From positions 2,227,199 to 2,291,198 of the forward strand of contig VZQC01005070.1 in the NCBI GenBank assembly GCA_009823505.1: a DNA stretch of 64,000 bases, in the 5' to 3' direction. The notes under the pieces are model-generated. The model saw only the letters and a program-made list of their open reading frames with translations. It was not told the origin of the DNA and ran no database searches. Position numbers and translations under genes: made by a program. Below, one piece after another: positions 22,510-33,899 of this stretch. The stretch comes from Rhizomys pruinosus. Lineage: Eukaryota > Chordata > Mammalia > Rodentia > Spalacidae. Position 1 is the first letter of the stretch. Every line of letters starts with the position of its first letter.

Positions 22510-23055
22510 ATAATTGCTTGTGCCATTAGTAGATCAAAGGTTATTCCTGGACAAACTCGTCACCCATGAAAAGGAAACAGCCAGAATTGACCAGAGTCCA
22601 AGACAACAGCCCAGAGAAGAGTGACTGTTTTGCTTCTCATCCACCTGTGTCCCTTTTCTAAGCCTAGGGAAAAAACTGAGAAGGGGGACATGGTAGAATT
22701 GAAGGTGTTAATGGTGAAACTACAGCAATATAGCCTGGACCACTCATTTGATCAACTTGATGAACATACAAGCCCCCCCTCGCTGGATGGTGGGACCAAG
22801 AGAGCTAGTATGGGTTTGGGAACAACTGATTGCAAATTGGCTTTACATGAAGGATGCTTGTACTCATAAATTATCACTTATTGCTAAAAAATGAAAAAAA
22901 AAAAACTGAGAGAAAGATGCAGGACAGTTATGGCAGAATGCATGATCTGGGATGGGGTGGGGTGGGGTCGGGGGAAGGGAAGGGGAAATATGCCTGAACT
23001 GAATTGGAAAATGATGTATGAAATACACAAAGCAACAATAAAATAAAAAAAAAAG
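22510..23055 (+). mobile_element. G-rich L1-type 3' tail element (best copy)
   Basis: This is the cleanest long copy of the tail family. Blocks in order: 'gaaacagccagaattgacca', 'gactgttttgcttctcatcc', 'tttgatcaacttgatgaa', 'cgctggatggtgggacc', 'ttatcacttattgct', 'gggatggggtggggtgggg', 'tgcctgaactgaattgg', 'aaatgatgtatgaaatacac', and a CAATAAAATAAAA end. The polypurine tract followed by a short A-tailed end resembles L1 3'UTRs. Other copies: 7255-7920 (inverted), 9310-9600, 9888-10178 and 57600-57790. Confidence 0.65.
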
Positions 23056-23515
23056 AATTTCTTTCCCTAACTTAGGGTGAAAGCGATGAAGTTTCTGCCT
23101 TTGCGTTGCTGGTTTTGTAAGTGGACTTTCAATCTGTTAACATTATATAGGGTCTTACAAACTGAAGATAACGACAGTACGAGACTGGAGAGAGATTTGC
23201 AGAGAAGAAGGTAAATGTGAAGATAAAATATTTAAAGTTGTTGATGCTTTTGGATTCAGTCTTATTTTAGGGACTTCGCTAAATTGTTTTCTCCTTGGAT
23301 ATTGTGAGATAATCTGTATTATTATTAACTCTGCTTTATTTTATCAAGTTACTTATCACAGAAGGTTACTGATGGGATTCAAGATAAGATGGTATGGCGA
23401 GGCTTAGAATGATTTAGAGAAAATGGCTGTCAAAAATCAGTTCTGTGTCTCCTCTCCTTATATTCATCGTCTTTTGCTGGTATGAAAAATTCTCAAAAAA
23501 TTAGTGTCTTTAACT
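23056..23515. other. No recognised feature
   Basis: I see no gene or repeat that I can name. It ends where L1 ORF2 sequence begins. Confidence 0.4.
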
Positions 23516-23519
23516 AGCA

Positions 23520-24595
23520 TAGATATTGTTAAAGGAAAAGCAAATTAAAACAACTCTCAAATATCATCTCACTCCAATACTACTGGCTAAGATCAAGAAA
23601 ACAAAAGACACCACATGCTGGAGAAGCTGCAGGGAAAAGGGAACACTCATCCACTACTGGTGGGAATGTAAGCTTATACAACCATTAAGGAAAGCAGTGT
23701 GGAGAACCTTTAAAAGACTCAAAATGAGCCTACCACCTGACCCAACCATACCACTCCTGGGTATATACCCACAAGATTCACCCTACCGCAAAGAGACATG
23801 CACATTCATGTTTATTGCAGCTCTCTTCACAATAGTGAAGAGCTGGAACCAACCCAAATGCCCCTCAACAGACAAGTGGATGACAAAATTGTGGTACATC
23901 TACACAATGGAGTACTACTCAGTGGTAAAGAAAGATGACATCATGAACTTTGCAGGTAAATGGATGGAACTCAAAGCCATTATGCTAAGTGAAGTAACAC
24001 AGTCCCAGAAAAGCAAGGGGCAAATGGTTTCCCTCATTTGTGGATGCTAACACCAAATCCCCAGTTGAAAGGCAAGCTGAACATTATTGTTATATTTCTT
24101 TTTATCTGAAGGCAATTATGCTGTTATAATGGAAATCTCTTAACAGGCTCTAGAATTGACCTACCATTTTCTGACTCTGTAATTACTGTATATGGGTGGA
24201 AGGTATGTATTCATATTTTAGAGTAATATAAAATTAAAGGACAAAAATGTGAATCCCTAAACATATTTTGGAATTAACATACAGTTTATCCCCAGAGGTC
24301 ATAATTTGGATGCATATTTGACGATTACATAGGCATTTGTTGGAGCAATAAAGGGGAGGGAAAAACAACAATATAAAGGCTGAATTAAAGAACTGAGTGA
24401 TACGGTTGAACTCTGCCCAAAACAACAAGCCTCCACAGGGAAAAACTTTGGAAAGAAGGAGAGCAAGATGCAAGACATGCATGGCACAAGGCATGAACAG
24501 GGGTGGGATGGGGGCAGGGAGAGAGGAATGTGTCTAAACTGGACTGAAAGATAATGAATGAAATACACAATTCTTCAATAAAAGTATCTAAAAAT
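23520..24595 (+). pseudogene. L1 3' end: ORF2 C-terminal frame of 174 codons plus 3'UTR
   Basis: An open frame at 23526-24050 encodes the L1 ORF2 C-terminal segment. It shows the hallmark stretches [46 protein letters not shown] and YIYTMEYYSVVKKDDI. This end domain lies downstream of the reverse transcriptase; endonuclease and RT are missing because of 5' truncation. It ends with SLICGC and a stop. A roughly 540-base 3'UTR follows, with a G-rich 'ggggtgggatgggggcagg' at 24500 and 'ttcttcaataaaag' at the end. There is no promoter and no complete protein, so it is not functional. Confidence 0.93.
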
Positions 24596-25130
24596 GAGGT
24601 CAAGAGGTCATAGGTCTCATATAAGCTTAATGGGTTGAGCTCACGGAATGAACAGGACATCATTTTATTTTGGAGATTCTAGGTCCTGCAGGCTGCCACC
24701 ATTCTTTGACCCGTGGACCCTTTCTTCAGGAGAAAACAGTGGGGTCTTTCCCATAGTGCTCACTCCAACTTCCTCCTCTGCTTTCTTCAATTTGTAAGGA
24801 CCGTGTGATTACAGTGACCCTAGATAACACTGTCCTAGATAACCCAGGACAATGTCTCCTTCTGAAAGACCTTAGTTCCAGCACACCTTTAGAATCCTTT
24901 TGTCATATGAAGTTTCATACACATAGATTTTGAGGAACAGGATAGAAATATCTTTGGCAACAGTAGATGGGAATTTTCTACCTTCTACACTGTCTCTTAA
25001 CCTCAAAGCATAAATTGTATGATTTGTTTGGCTATATATCACATTCCCTAAACTCGCACTAAAGACAGCAAAAGAACACCTACAAAACCCACTCAAGCAA
25101 ACAGAAAATTAATCTAGAGTATAGGCTTCA
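24596..25130. other. No recognised feature
   Basis: I see no repeat that I can name and no coding signature. It serves as the spacer to the next SINE. Confidence 0.4.
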
Positions 25131-25149
25131 TAAAAGTCTGAAATTTGAA

Positions 25150-25392
25150 GGCTGGAGAGATGGCCTAGCGGTTAAAAGCACCGACCGCTCTGACAGAGGG
25201 CCCGGGTTGGATCCCCAACAACCACATGGTGGCGGAGAACCGTCTGAAGCTCCAATTCCAGGAGAACTCCAGTTCCAGGGGAATCCGACACCCTCTTCTG
25301 ATCTCCGCAGCATTGCACTACACAGGTGCACAAACCTGCATGCAGACAGTACATTGATACACATACAGAAATAAATTAAAAAAAATTTTTTT
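25150..25392 (+). mobile_element. B2-type SINE with perfect 16-base target-site duplication
   Basis: A full B2: 'ggctggagagatggcctagc', the B box region 'gggttggatccccaacaac', 'tccaggggaatccgacacc', and a tail with 'acagaaataaattaaa'. The flanks are aagtctgaaatttgaa at 25134-25149 and the identical 16 bases at 25393-25408. One B-box base is altered (GGTTGGATCC instead of GGTTCGATCC), which may weaken pol III transcription. Confidence 0.95.
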
Positions 25393-25412
25393 AAGTCTGA
25401 AATTTGAATGTC

Positions 25413-25436
25413 ATCTCTCTCTCTCTCTCTCTCTCT
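25413..25436. repeat. (TC)12 microsatellite
   Basis: A short pure TC run just after the SINE's target-site duplication. Confidence 0.95.
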
Positions 25437-26479
25437 TCCTCTTCCATTCTATTGCTTTTTGACATTGCAAGCAACTGCACAGGGTTTTGAAATCTAACCT
25501 GTGGTGTGCACAGACTTCAGGTATATTACATCTGAATTTCTCCATGGATTCATTATTTCCTTGAATGACATAAAAATGGAAAACTATGCATGGTTTACCA
25601 TGTGCAAAATATGATTCTAAGCACTAAATGCATGTTATCATATAGGAGGGTTCTCATGGTTGTGTCATACAAGGCTTCACATAGGAGCTAAAAGAGGTGT
25701 TAAGCATGGATTTTAAAATATATATTATATATATAATATATATATATATTATAGGCGTCTTCTTAACTTTCAGGGGACTCTATTAACAATTGGGAAATGA
25801 AAATACCCTATTTCTGAAATATCACTCATATGTCAGCGAGAATGAAAGTAGTCCGTCTATTGGTACTTAAACAGATGCCAATGATAGTTGTCACGGAAAC
25901 TGTTTTGTTTCCATCTTAATTTCCAAATTTCCCTCCTTCCTCCACATGTCCTCCAGCTAACTTCTGTAGTTACAACTACCTAGTTGGTTATTAACAATTT
26001 TAGAATATGTTCCTTAGCACCATAGATTATTATTTTGATTGGTCTTTCTAGGCTTGTGCCTTGGTTTCTTCTCTTTGGACTTGGTTACTGTTTCATCTTC
26101 AGAAAATCATAGGGAATATTTGTAGGCATCAACTTCAGTGTGCTTAGCCTCAGCTGGACTCCACTTATAAATTATTTATATCATTAGGATTAAATCAAAT
26201 GAAAATTTTCCATGTTGAAATTTAAAATGTATATGTAAGTACAAATGGTCAGATAAAAATAATATTATGTTTGACCAAACAAATTTTCAGCCCAGCTAAT
26301 ATAATTATATTATAGACTTATTATATATATACACACACAGAAGGGTTTTAAAATCTTTCCATTATCATCTGATCAACTACACCCTTCCAGAGAATACATT
26401 ATTTCTATTTCACTAGACAGATCAGCTGCCACAGAAAGGTACTCTTTTGTCTCCTAACATCACTTCTTATATTTTAAGA
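25437..26479. other. AT-rich stretch with an (AT)n patch
   Basis: The only structured element is the TA/AT-rich palindromic patch at 25718-25755, with a second smaller ATAT/ACAC patch at 26310-26340. I recognise no gene or interspersed repeat. Confidence 0.45.
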
Positions 26480-27300
26480 ATTTCCCTTTTGACAAATATC
26501 AAGTGGCTGAAATTGGATATATTCAAGTTTGGATCTCCAGTTTTGTTCCGTTAATCTACAGGTCTATTTTGTGTCAGTACCATGTTGCTTTTATTACTAT
26601 AGCTCTGCAATATAGTTTGAAATCTGGTATAGTAATCACCCCTGCATTCCTCATTGTGCTTATGGTTGTTTTGGCTATCTGGGATCTTTTGTGTTTCCAT
26701 AAGAATTTTATTTTTTTTTCCTAATTCTGTGAAGAAAGTCATGGTGATTTTGATTTGGTTTGTATTGAATCTATATGTTAATTTGGGTGGGATGGTCATT
26801 TTTACTATATTGTCTTCCAATTAATGAACATGGAAGCTCTCTCCATCTTCTGGTATCTTCTTCAATATATTCTTTAAAGATTTAAAAACTTCATAGTAGA
26901 GGTCTTAATGTCTTTGGTCAGGTTAATTCCAAGATATTTTCTGAGGCTAATTTGAATGGGAGGGGTTCCATGTACTCCTTCTTCAATTGTTTGCTATTGG
27001 CCTATAGGAAGGCTACTGATATTTGTAACCTGCCACTGTCCTGAAACTGTTAATTGATTCTAGGAGTTTTCTGGTAGACTTTTTGGCATTCCTTAAGTAT
27101 AATATCATATTATCTGCAGAAAGTGATAGTTCAAATTCTTCTTGTTCAATTAGTACTTATTTAATTTCCTTCTTTTGTTTTACTCCTCTAGCAAGAGTTT
27201 CAAGCACTATACTGAAATGGAGTAGAGATAGTGGGCAGCCTTGCTGGGTTACTGACTTTAAGGAGAGTGCATCCTGGAACCAAATCCTTATAAGTAAGTA
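26480..27300 (-). pseudogene. L1 ORF2 reverse-transcriptase region, antisense fragment
   Basis: Antisense L1 ORF2: 'tctacaggtctattttgtg', 'tcagtaccatgttgctttta', 'actatagctctgcaatatag', 'ttgtattgaatctatatgtt', 'ggttaattccaagatatttt', 'ttatctgcagaaagtgatag' and 'gtgggcagccttgctggg'. These correspond to the RT domain and its downstream part in rodent L1. Both ORF2 ends and the A tail are absent. It directly abuts a sense L1 3'UTR. It carries frameshifts and is not functional. Confidence 0.88.
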
Positions 27301-28990
27301 TATATCTGGATGCAATTTCAGAAACCAGGTAAATGAAAAGGAACCAGAAAGGAAAAGGGAAAGAGGGAACCTGAGACAGAAGGCTGGTAGGTGACAGGTG
27401 CTACTAAGGGAGGACTGGATAAACTCAGTGTGTCTATATGAGAGGGGAATGGGAGGATGATAGACGTAAAGGGTAAAAAAAGGAGACTAAGAGAAGTGGG
27501 GCCATAGGAGACTGGCAGGATCAAGGGAGAAATGGGGATACTTTAAATTGAAAAGGCATGGAGAAGACACCCAGAGAGGGTTAGACAGGTAAACGGAGAG
27601 AGGGGAAGTAACTGATGTCTTGTGAGGGTGAAAACAATGGAGAGGATCATATTTGTCTAACAATCTATTGACAAATAACATACACAACACACATGAGTCT
27701 ATATGGAAAGATGAAGGCTGCGTATCTAGAAAGAGCACCAGACACCCCTTGATTGCCACCCAGAACCTGAAGATAGGACCCTATTACTGAAGACAGGACA
27801 TACTTTGGAGATCAGATCTTGAGTAATGGAACTGGATTTGACTTGGAAACCACCTCCCCTGAAGGCTAGCTCTCATGGCTGTGGAGAGCACTATGCAAGT
27901 CACTAAGGGAGGTCATCAACAGATGGTCCAAAATCAGCCTCAAGACTAAATAGTCACTTCAATGACCAACACAGTGTATGACATCAGTGCAATCGTGGCA
28001 CTTCTATTTTTGGGGAAATCAATAGCTGACCAATTAGACCTAAATCCCACTGACTCATATGTTATATTGTTAACAAAGCCAGATGCATACATCTGCAGAG
28101 GTCGTAGATCTTAGACAATTCTACAAGGTAGACACATCCCTAGGCTAAGTTAACATTTTACTAACTACAAAAGAAGTATCCTTATATTTACAGACAAATA
28201 TCCCAGACACCACTCAAAGAAAGAAGCTTCTTTTGGCACCAGATGAGAATAATACAGAACCTCACAACTGGACACACACAGACATGATCTGTAAATGGCC
28301 CATGCCTAGGTGACACATCTACAATGCAGCCTCTACACACAAAAGCCAAGCATCATAGAACAAGGACCCAAGAAGATACAACTATCTCTTAGTTCTCATT
28401 AAGGAAGCTCCTCCATGCAACAGGAGACCAGGAATCAAAAAGGTCCTGAATGGTCCCATGGACAAGCTGCCTATTATTCAGCTTCACCCACCCAGGGGTC
28501 AGGGACATTGCAGAAGAGGGGGCAGAAAGATTGTAAGAGTCAGGGAGGTGATGCCAGACCTAATGGAAATGAATCTTACAAGCTCTTGGGACACAGTTCC
28601 TATGATCCTATAGCATTGGTATCAGCAGGTACAAGACCCGCAGAAGCTCAGCTGGACAAAAACCCAGCACTGGACTGCAGAAATGGGTAGCAGAGCCCAA
28701 CCTTAGCTGAGGAAATAGTGGCTGCAGATGGTGGTCAGGTGAGGGAGACCTGGCCTTCTTTAGAAAAGAGGCACTGGATAGGCTGACTAGAGCTCAGGGC
28801 AGGAGCTGACATTGAGGAGTGAGCAGGGAGAGTAATTTGAAGCAGGAACTCTAGCACACAGGACAGAAGGTGTGAACTCGGGGGGGGGGGGGGGCGGAGC
28901 CAAGGGGGAAGTGAGTATGATGGGGAATAAGACTGACTGAAAAATTATGTATGAAACACATAAAAATTCAATAAAAAAGAATATAATTAT
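27300..28990 (+). mobile_element. L1-lineage 3'UTR-type element (Lx-like), sense
   Basis: It begins with a purine-rich part (27310-27750). It then follows the same block order as 12600-13912 and 49757-51235: 'cctattactgaagacagga', 'cccctgaaggctagctctca', 'tccttatatttacagac', 'cagaagagggggcagaaag', 'attgtaagagtcagggagg', 'ggacaaaaacccagcactgg'. A G run (28879-28894) with 'ggagccaagggggaag' leads to an A-tailed end 'cataaaaattcaataaaaaa' near 28978. No ORF. The family label is inference. Confidence 0.65.
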
Positions 28991-30064
28991 AAAAAAGGAT
29001 TTCCCCATTTTGACCCACTCCTCATCAACATTTCCTGTGATATCATTGGAGGACTACTGGCCTCAAGTCCAAGAAGACCCATACCCTTCTTCGATATTCA
29101 ACCCCTAAAAATCTCTCTGGAATCTTTGTTCTTAATTATCCTTCATCTTCACCTTCACCACTTGACAGTGTCCCTGATTTCTGCCTTAATCTATTCAGAT
29201 TCTCCTCTTAAATGAGGCTGCCCTTGTCAGTGGCAGGCTTCCACAGCTATCAGCTAACTTAGAAAAATAGGAATATTCTACAAACTCTACCTTCACTTTT
29301 CTTAACCTTATCTAATAGGGTTTCAGCCCTCATAGCTCAAAGGAAACTGTTCTCTCAAGGTTCACTGACAATTCTTTAATTGGCAGAGCTGATGGGATTT
29401 TTCTCCTCCATCTTGTTCCGACCCCAGCCACTTCCACGTGAGTCTTCATTGTGTATCTGTTCCTGTGGGGCAACCCCTCACCCCCCCACTCCTCAGCTTC
29501 CCTACCCCCACCTCAGCTAACAGGGCTTCACATCCTTGACTTCTGTGGTTGCAATGCTTTTCAGAGAATTTTATATTCCTGTGAATTATCTTTATTTGAT
29601 TAAGGCCATTTTCTCCCCCACCCAACACCAGACTGCCAGGTTCATACTCTCTTTTTCAATTATTCTTCAAATTTTCTGCATTTTCCCAGGAGGGGGGGGA
29701 TCAAATGTTTAATCTAAGTACTTTTTATTTCCCAAATATTTCTGTACCCTTCCTCTCTTTAAAATACAGAGTGGAATAAGCCTTTTAAATATATACTTAT
29801 ATTTTCTCTGTGTGTTTATGTAGGAGCTTGTGTGGGTTTGGCAATTAAATATGCATAGCCACCATTTACATTATGTTATTTTCTTGGATACTGACTTTGC
29901 ATATTATCATATTAAAGGCTCTGAAAGCCATTCAGTTAATAAACCTGTTTAACTCAGTTTAACCCAATGTTCCCAAACTGATTTGACCTTATAAACTTTT
30001 AGTTCATCATTTTTAATAAAATCCTGCTGAACACTCAGGGAAATGTCATCATAACATAACAAGC
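28991..30064. other. No recognised feature
   Basis: About 1.1 kb without a recognised repeat or gene. A CCCCCA-rich patch is at 29475-29510 and a GGGGGGGA patch at 29691. Confidence 0.4.
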
Positions 30065-30260
30065 ATTTTCTCTGGATTCTGACAAACCTGTTCAGATCTG
30101 GATTTTGACACTTATTAGCTCTGTGGGCAACCTACTCAGCCTCTCTGAGCTTCTACTTCCTCAGCAATAAAAACAACCACCTGGAAGCCATCTTCTGAGG
30201 ATTAGCGACAGTGCAAAGAAAATGTTTCATGTGCCACTGAACACACTGTGAGAACACTAG
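30065..30260 (+). repeat. MIR SINE (sense)
   Basis: Degenerate MIR: 'tctggattctgacaaacctg', 'cagatctggattttgacac', 'ttattagctctgtgggcaac', 'ctactcagcctctctgagc' and 'ttctacttcctcagcaata' match the MIR core and 3' half (ttactagctgtgtgaccttgg, cctctctgtgcctcagtttcc) in order. Confidence 0.75.
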
Positions 30261-30409
30261 ACATGTTAGCACAGTGAACATCATCATCATTAGTGTTGTA
30301 TTATAGTTATCTATTTGTGCATCATAGACTACAGTAGAGAATATTTAGGAACTTCCATGGTCATTCCTGGTACAATGTCTTGTACATTTGTATTCCATAA
30401 ATATTAGAT

Positions 30410-30491
30410 TGAACAACTAATGTTTATATCAAAGGAATGAGATTCAAACATGAACAACTAATGTTTATATCAAAGGAATGAGATTCAAACA
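30410..30491. repeat. Perfect 41-base tandem duplication
   Basis: The 41-base unit starting 'tgaacaactaatgtttatat' and ending 'gaatgagattcaaaca' at 30410-30450 is repeated exactly at 30451-30491. The copies show no difference, so the event is recent. It is not part of a recognised repeat. Confidence 0.97.
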
Positions 30492-31729
30492 AAGGAAGAA
30501 TTAGTTAAATTATTCTTCATTATGTTGTGTCATGTGATAACTCAATCTGACATGAAGATCAGATGCTTCACTGCAGACAAGCTAAGAGTCAGCCTATGTC
30601 TACAATCCTTAACACATTTTTCCAGTGGAAGAATTCCCACAGTTAATAGATGGTTTATAAGCACTTTGCAACATAACTTGTCAATTAAAATGTATTCTTT
30701 TCATTATTAACTGCTGTTTTAGAAGTAATCACTTGAATGAATTCATTTTCTTCTGCTCCATTGTACGTTCCTCTGGTTGGTGTTTCACTAAGTCAGTGTG
30801 CAGCTAAGGCCACACAATTATGCAGCTCCCAATTTCCCTCCTAATGACACTTCAAACATGTCAAAACAGTGTCCTTTGTTTGTTCTGATGATACTAATAC
30901 ATATATCTCCCATGCAACCTGAAATTCCAGGATAGCTTTTGTTTTGGTGTTGATTTGGCAGATAAAACTCTGAGATTGTGTTACCTAGGTTATAAACGAA
31001 AGGCAGAAACAGATAAGCACATTTTGCCTAGTAAATGAGTGAATTTGTTTTAGAAGCAACCAATATGTAGTGAAATAAAGTAATGAACTAATGTAAATGC
31101 AATTTATTTTGCATAATCAATAGTTCCTAAATTTTAATCTAAATGATCAAATTGACATAGAAAATAATTAGTGAAACCACTTTTTTCTAAAGCTAACCCA
31201 GAATAGTAATCTGTACTTTCATACTTTCAATGTGCTTGGAATCAGGTCTCTAATATTATGTTTTTTCTCCAACATACCAGCTAGAATGTGTCAACTCATT
31301 TTTCTTTGACTTTGCCTCAACCGTTTCTAGCTTAGGAAAGTTGCTGCCTGTGACGAACCGAAACTGACCTTAAACACAGACACAGCATTTGCTATACTGT
31401 CTGTGTGTACTATTATTGTCTCAGCAGCATTGGAGTGCTTTAAGTAAAATCTGAGCTTTAGTTTCAAATGCAGTCACTTTGCAAACTCTGACTAAAGGTC
31501 TATGTGTCTCAGATCCCTGTTTTGTAAACTGATTGATACTATCAGACTTATAGAGAAATTTTAAAGATTGCCCAAGCTATAGTTAGAACAAATTCTGCAC
31601 AAAGTTTAGGCATCTGTTCAGGACTGTCATCCTCACCATCACCATCACTATGACCTTCACCTGGTCAGCTTTAGCATGTCCTGCAAGTTCAAAGACTCCC
31701 TCATCAGAATAGTAAGTATGAGCCAATTC
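30492..31729. other. Repeat-poor stretch, no gene recognised
   Basis: No recognised SINE, LINE or LTR and no coding signal. It contains a small (CAC/CAT)n patch near 31635. Confidence 0.45.
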
Positions 31730-31975
31730 GTTTTCTTTTTTAATTTTTTATTTATTTTTCTTTTTTAATATATATTTTGTACAAGATTATCAAATCTAGA
31801 CCCGTGTCCCCAAACCTATCCCCCCACCCCACCAGAGCTCATGTATTCTGCCAAACATGCTTTTCATCTCTCTCTCAGTCTTTCTCCATATTCTCCATGT
31901 GGAAGTTGACTGTTTTGAGCAGAAGTTCACTGTTTCAGTCAGTTCTTTGATGCAGTCCTTTCTGTTGTTGTTGTT

Positions 31976-32232
31976 NNNNNNNNNNNNNNNNNNNNNNNNN
32001 NNNNNNNNNNNNNNNNNNNNNNNNNNNNNNNNNNNNNNNNNNNNNNNNNNNNNNNNNNNNNNNNNNNNNNNNNNNNNNNNNNNNNNNNNNNNNNNNNNNN
32101 NNNNNNNNNNNNNNNNNNNNNNNNNNNNNNNNNNNNNNNNNNNNNNNNNNNNNNNNNNNNNNNNNNNNNNNNNNNNNNNNNNNNNNNNNNNNNNNNNNNN
32201 NNNNNNNNNNNNNNNNNNNNNNNNNNNNNNNN
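31976..32232. other. Assembly gap (257 N)
   Basis: The gap falls inside the L1 3' region. Compared with the related antisense L1 at 46196-46690, about 480 bases of L1 3'UTR and ORF2 end should lie between the left flank (gttgttgttgtt) and the right flank (attcccctttccccacaa). The true gap may therefore be larger than 257. Open frames spanning it are meaningless. Confidence 0.98.
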
Positions 32233-32457
32233 ACAGCCGTGAATAAATAACTATTCCCCTTTCCCCACAAACCTTCTCCAGCACTTGGTAACATATGTTT
32301 TCTTTTGATTCCTAGCCGGTCTTATTGAAGTAAGATGATATCTTAAATTGGTTTGTAATTTGCATTTCCTTCATTATTTAGGCCATGCTTGAACACTTCT
32401 TAAGGATGTTTCTCAGCCATCTCTAACTTCCTCCCTGTGAAGTCTCGTTCAGCCTTG

Positions 32458-32516
32458 CCTCCCCCTCCCCCCCCTTCCTCCCTCTCAGTCTCCCTCCCCC
32501 TCTCCCCCCCTCTCTT

Positions 32517-32519
<3 letters not shown>
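32458..32519. repeat. CT-rich low-complexity tract
   Basis: C and CT runs (ccccctcccccccct..., tccctccccctctcccccc) precede the T run of the B1 insertion. L1 sequence (gaagtctcgttcagc) ends just before it, so this tract is either part of the SINE tail or sequence error. Confidence 0.7.
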
Positions 32520-32574
<55 letters not shown>

Positions 32575-32735
32575 CTGTCTTTTCGAGACAGGGACTTCCT
32601 GTTGCCTCAGCTGTCCTGGGAACTCACACTATTGGATAGGGCTGGCCCTTTTGAACTCACAAAATTTTCACCTGCCCTGCCCCTCCCCTCCCCCAGCCAA
32701 CTGGGATTAAAGGCATGCGCCCACCACGCCCAGCT
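32520..32735 (-). mobile_element. B1 SINE with a 55-base T (inverted A) tail, inserted in L1
   Basis: The T run at 32520-32574 is followed by antisense B1: 'tttcgagacagggacttcc', 'gctgtcctgggaactcacac', 'gggattaaaggcatgcgccc', 'accacgcccagct'. The body contains insertions (cctgcccctcccctccccc) not seen in other B1s. L1 sequence continues on both sides (tgaagtctcgttcagc before, gtttttgagtagtttatt after), so the SINE landed in the L1. Confidence 0.9.
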
Positions 32736-33899
32736 CTTCTTCTTGGTGTTTTTGAGTAGTTTATTCTGAGTAAAGTCATGCTTGCTCAGATGTATCTGAG
32801 TGAAGGTTTCCTCCCGTCTGTTGGGCATTATTCTCTTACTCCTGTTGATTTCCTTTTGCTGTACAGAAGCTTTTGAGTTTATATGAGATTCCACTTTGTC
32901 AATTGTCGACCTTAATTCTTGCACAGCTGCTTGTCTGATTAGGAAGTCTTTTCCTATGCCTATGACATGTGGTCTCTGCCAACTTTTTTCTTCTATGCCC
33001 TTCAGAATTTGGGGTTACTATTGAGGCTTTATCCACATTGGACGTTGATTTTGTACAGCGGTGCGAGAGTGTTGGCGGGTTTTAATGGTTTACAGTAGTC
33101 TTCTACTAAGTGGTGACCAGTTTTTGCCAACACAACTTGCCTGAAAGATGCATTGTCTCTTTCCCATTGTGTCTTATGGCCCCCCTGTCCAAATATGAAG
33201 GTGATGCTGTAAATTGATTTTGTGCTCAATTTAGGATCTAGGCTGTTGTCCATTGGTCTAAAGTCTTTTTGGTGCCAGTACCAAGCTTGTTTTTATGACT
33301 ATAGCCCTGTTTGGTATAGTTTGAAGTCTGGTATGAGAGCCATCCTGTGTTGCTTTTCTCACTCCGGTGTTGTTTTGGTTATTGGTTCTTTTGTTTTACC
33401 AAAGAATCTTAAGGACTTTTCTTTCCAAGCCTGTAGAAACTCTTGGGAATTTTAATTGGATTGCGATTAAATCTATACAAAGAGTTTCGTTAGACTAGAA
33501 TGGACGTTTTTACCTGTAGAATGGCCGTTTTTTTTTGGACATTTTTACAATGTTTAATTTCCCATCCATGACCATGGAAGGTCTTTCCTTTTTCCATCTT
33601 CTTGATGTCTTCTTCACTTCCTTCTCCAGGGTTTTTCTAACTTTTTTTTTTTTAAGTATTCCTTTATGATTGTCTGGATCTTCTTTACTTTGTCTTTTGT
33701 CTTTGTCTTTATTGTTTTGAGGCTCTATTGCTCCCCTGTGAGTGCTGAAGGCTCGCCCTGAATTCTTATTCAGTGCATATTATTGGTTTTGTTAAGCCCT
33801 ACTCCGTAAAGAAAAGAAGACTCCCATAGCACATTCCATCTGATCTTTTCTAGGTTTCTAAACTTTTGTTATCCTGCCACCTTTACTGAAGCTCTTAAT

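Noticed and set aside
25718..25755. An AT-rich palindrome as a possible origin or regulatory hairpin
   Set aside because: A simple (AT)n patch with no other supporting signal.
31796..32294. Frames spanning the N gap
   Set aside because: Most of the codons are unknown bases.
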